This document shows positions 63,279 through 64,000 of a stretch of DNA of 64,000 bases, in pieces. The notes under the pieces are model-generated. The model was not told where the DNA came from, did no database searches, and saw nothing but the letters and a program-made list of their open reading frames with translations. A program made the translations under genes and the position numbers. Position 1 is the stretch's first letter. Every line of letters starts with the position of its first letter. The stretch comes from Zobellia nedashkovskayae (GTDB taxonomy: Bacteria; Bacteroidota; Bacteroidia; Flavobacteriales; Flavobacteriaceae): assembly GCF_015330125.1 (NCBI RefSeq), contig NZ_JADDXR010000002.1:2170001-2234000 (forward strand), written 5' to 3'.

Positions 63279-63411
63279 TCTGTCCTGATTTTTATTGGAC
63301 TCATGGTTCATCTGTTATGAAATTGTAAAATCGTAACTAGGTTTAGTATTGAGCTAAATGTTTAAAAAAACAAAATTCTTTTACGAGGTTTTTAAAGCGG
63401 TCTTCCAACAA

Positions 63412-64000
63412 TTATTCAACTAAGAATGGTATGTTGGCGGTAGCGGCCTGATTGTTTCCATCGGAGGCATATACAAATAATCTATAGGCTCCTTTGGGTG
63501 GGGAATTAAATATAATCTTATTTTCTTTTTGCGATACTATCAATCCTTCTATGACTTTTGGGCGAATTTCATGGTCACCTCCGTCTTTTAAATCGGTACT
63601 CTCGCGCATTATTTCCCAAGAATAGGTAATGGAATCTTTTTCTTGGTCCATTACATTTAGAAGGGCACTGTACTGTTTTTTTACCTCTAATGTTACATTG
63701 TCGTATGCCGTTTTACCTTCAATTACGAATTTTTCTATGCTAGGTGTTCTGTTTTCAGGCCATTTCCTGTTCCATAGATAATGCATTACATCTACAGATT
63801 CCGTTTCCTTGCCATTCTCCAAGAAAATACCATACCAAGTAGGTGTACGTTCTTGCTTATTTCCCCAAAGAAAAACATACGAACCTATACATTGCAGGGA
63901 ATCGGCTGCAATTCCTCCTTGATATCGTTTTAAGTAATTGTTAGCTTTTAAAGAGCTATTCTCTTCAATAGGAGCTCCCCAATCGGTCGTTGGCACCTCC
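63412..64000 (-). CDS. C-terminal part of a secreted glycan-related protein (5' end outside window)
   Basis: The frame is open to the window edge and about 196 residues are visible. The first part (ADSLQCIGSYVFLWGNKQER, TPTWYGIFLENGKETESVDV, HYLWNRKWPENR) resembles the barrel end of proteins annotated as GH2-like TIM barrel enzymes in Flavobacteriia, and the last 95 residues look like an immunoglobulin/PKD-like beta domain (SALLNVMDQEKDSITYSWEI, GAYRLFVYASDGNNQAATAN). Identification is tentative. It lies upstream of the PUL2 regulator on the same strand but behind a terminator, so it is a separate unit, perhaps of the same or an adjoining PUL. Confidence 0.6.
   Translation of the reverse strand, partial: EVPTTDWGAPIEENSSLKANNYLKRYQGGIAADSLQCIGSYVFLWGNKQERTPTWYGIFLENGKETESVDVMHYLWNRKWPENRTPSIEKFVIEGKTAYDNVTLEVKKQYSALLNVMDQEKDSITYSWEIMRESTDLKDGGDHEIRPKVIEGLIVSQKENKIIFNSPPKGAYRLFVYASDGNNQAATANIPFLVE

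Larger units (their letters stand above)
63007..63411. other. Intergenic region with terminator and tRNA-like fragment
   Basis: A 405-base gap without a protein gene. From the regulator outwards it has a candidate promoter (63039-63046), a clean terminator (63191-63221) and a tRNA-like 3' half (63234-63278), each listed separately. The remainder shows nothing recognisable. Confidence 0.6.

Noticed and set aside
1-64000. CRISPR arrays, transposases, integrases, rRNA operons
   Set aside because: No regularly spaced repeats, no IS or recombinase-like reading frame and no rRNA-like stretch was found on either strand.

Overview
The window comes from a low-GC marine member of Bacteroidota, most likely family Flavobacteriaceae (a Zobellia/Maribacter-like, alga- or detritus-associated bacterium). 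Supporting this are two SusC/SusD pairs, FecI/FecR regulation, a type IX secretion C-terminal domain, a mannitol 2-dehydrogenase, many sulfatases, and sparse Bacteroidota-style -7 boxes (TAnnTTTG). No intact rRNA or tRNA gene, CRISPR array, transposase or integrase was seen.

Region 1 (about 1-19,740) is mostly housekeeping and accessory genes: a partial SDR, a YihY/BrkB membrane protein, D-lactate dehydrogenase, a secreted endonuclease I with a T9SS tail, an NCS1-type permease plus mannitol dehydrogenase operon, an SBF-like symporter, a DEAD-box helicase with DEVD motif II, an orphan heparinase II/III-type lyase, a 73-residue protein resembling the L7/L12 C-terminal domain, an arylamine N-acetyltransferase, a long PLP enzyme, a Crp/Fnr-YciI-DUF1569-membrane protein cluster, and a methyltransferase.

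Region 2 (20,322-52,891, + strand) is a large polysaccharide utilization locus, called PUL1 here. Order: fecI sigma, fecR anti-sigma, an STN-containing SusC, SusD, a strong terminator, then a tightly packed 14-gene run: five Cys-type sulfatases, two GH29 and one GH95 fucosidase, GH3-PA14, SGNH esterase, two GH20, GH92 and GH172 (DUF2961). Every recognised enzyme should act on chain ends or side groups; no endo-acting depolymerase is visible. The set points to a sulfated, fucosylated glycan with N-acetylhexosamine, alpha-mannose and probably a furanosyl sugar, that is, a complex glycoprotein-type glycan or heteropolysaccharide rather than a simple fucan. In the fecR-susC gap lies a perfect terminator pointing antisense to susC, with a matching -7 box about 70 nt away: a candidate cis-antisense sRNA of the kind known for Bacteroides PULs (DonS-like).

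Region 3 (53,323-64,000, - strand) is a second, converging locus, PUL2: a periplasmic-sensor regulator with a LuxR-type HTH, SusC without STN, SusD, a glycerophosphodiesterase lipoprotein, and a GH16 lipoprotein. Upstream is the truncated C-terminal part of another secreted glycan-related protein. A tRNA-Met-like 3' half and a clean terminator sit between that gene and the regulator, which may mark an old integration boundary. The two loci use different regulatory logic (trans-envelope sigma/anti-sigma versus one-component sensor).
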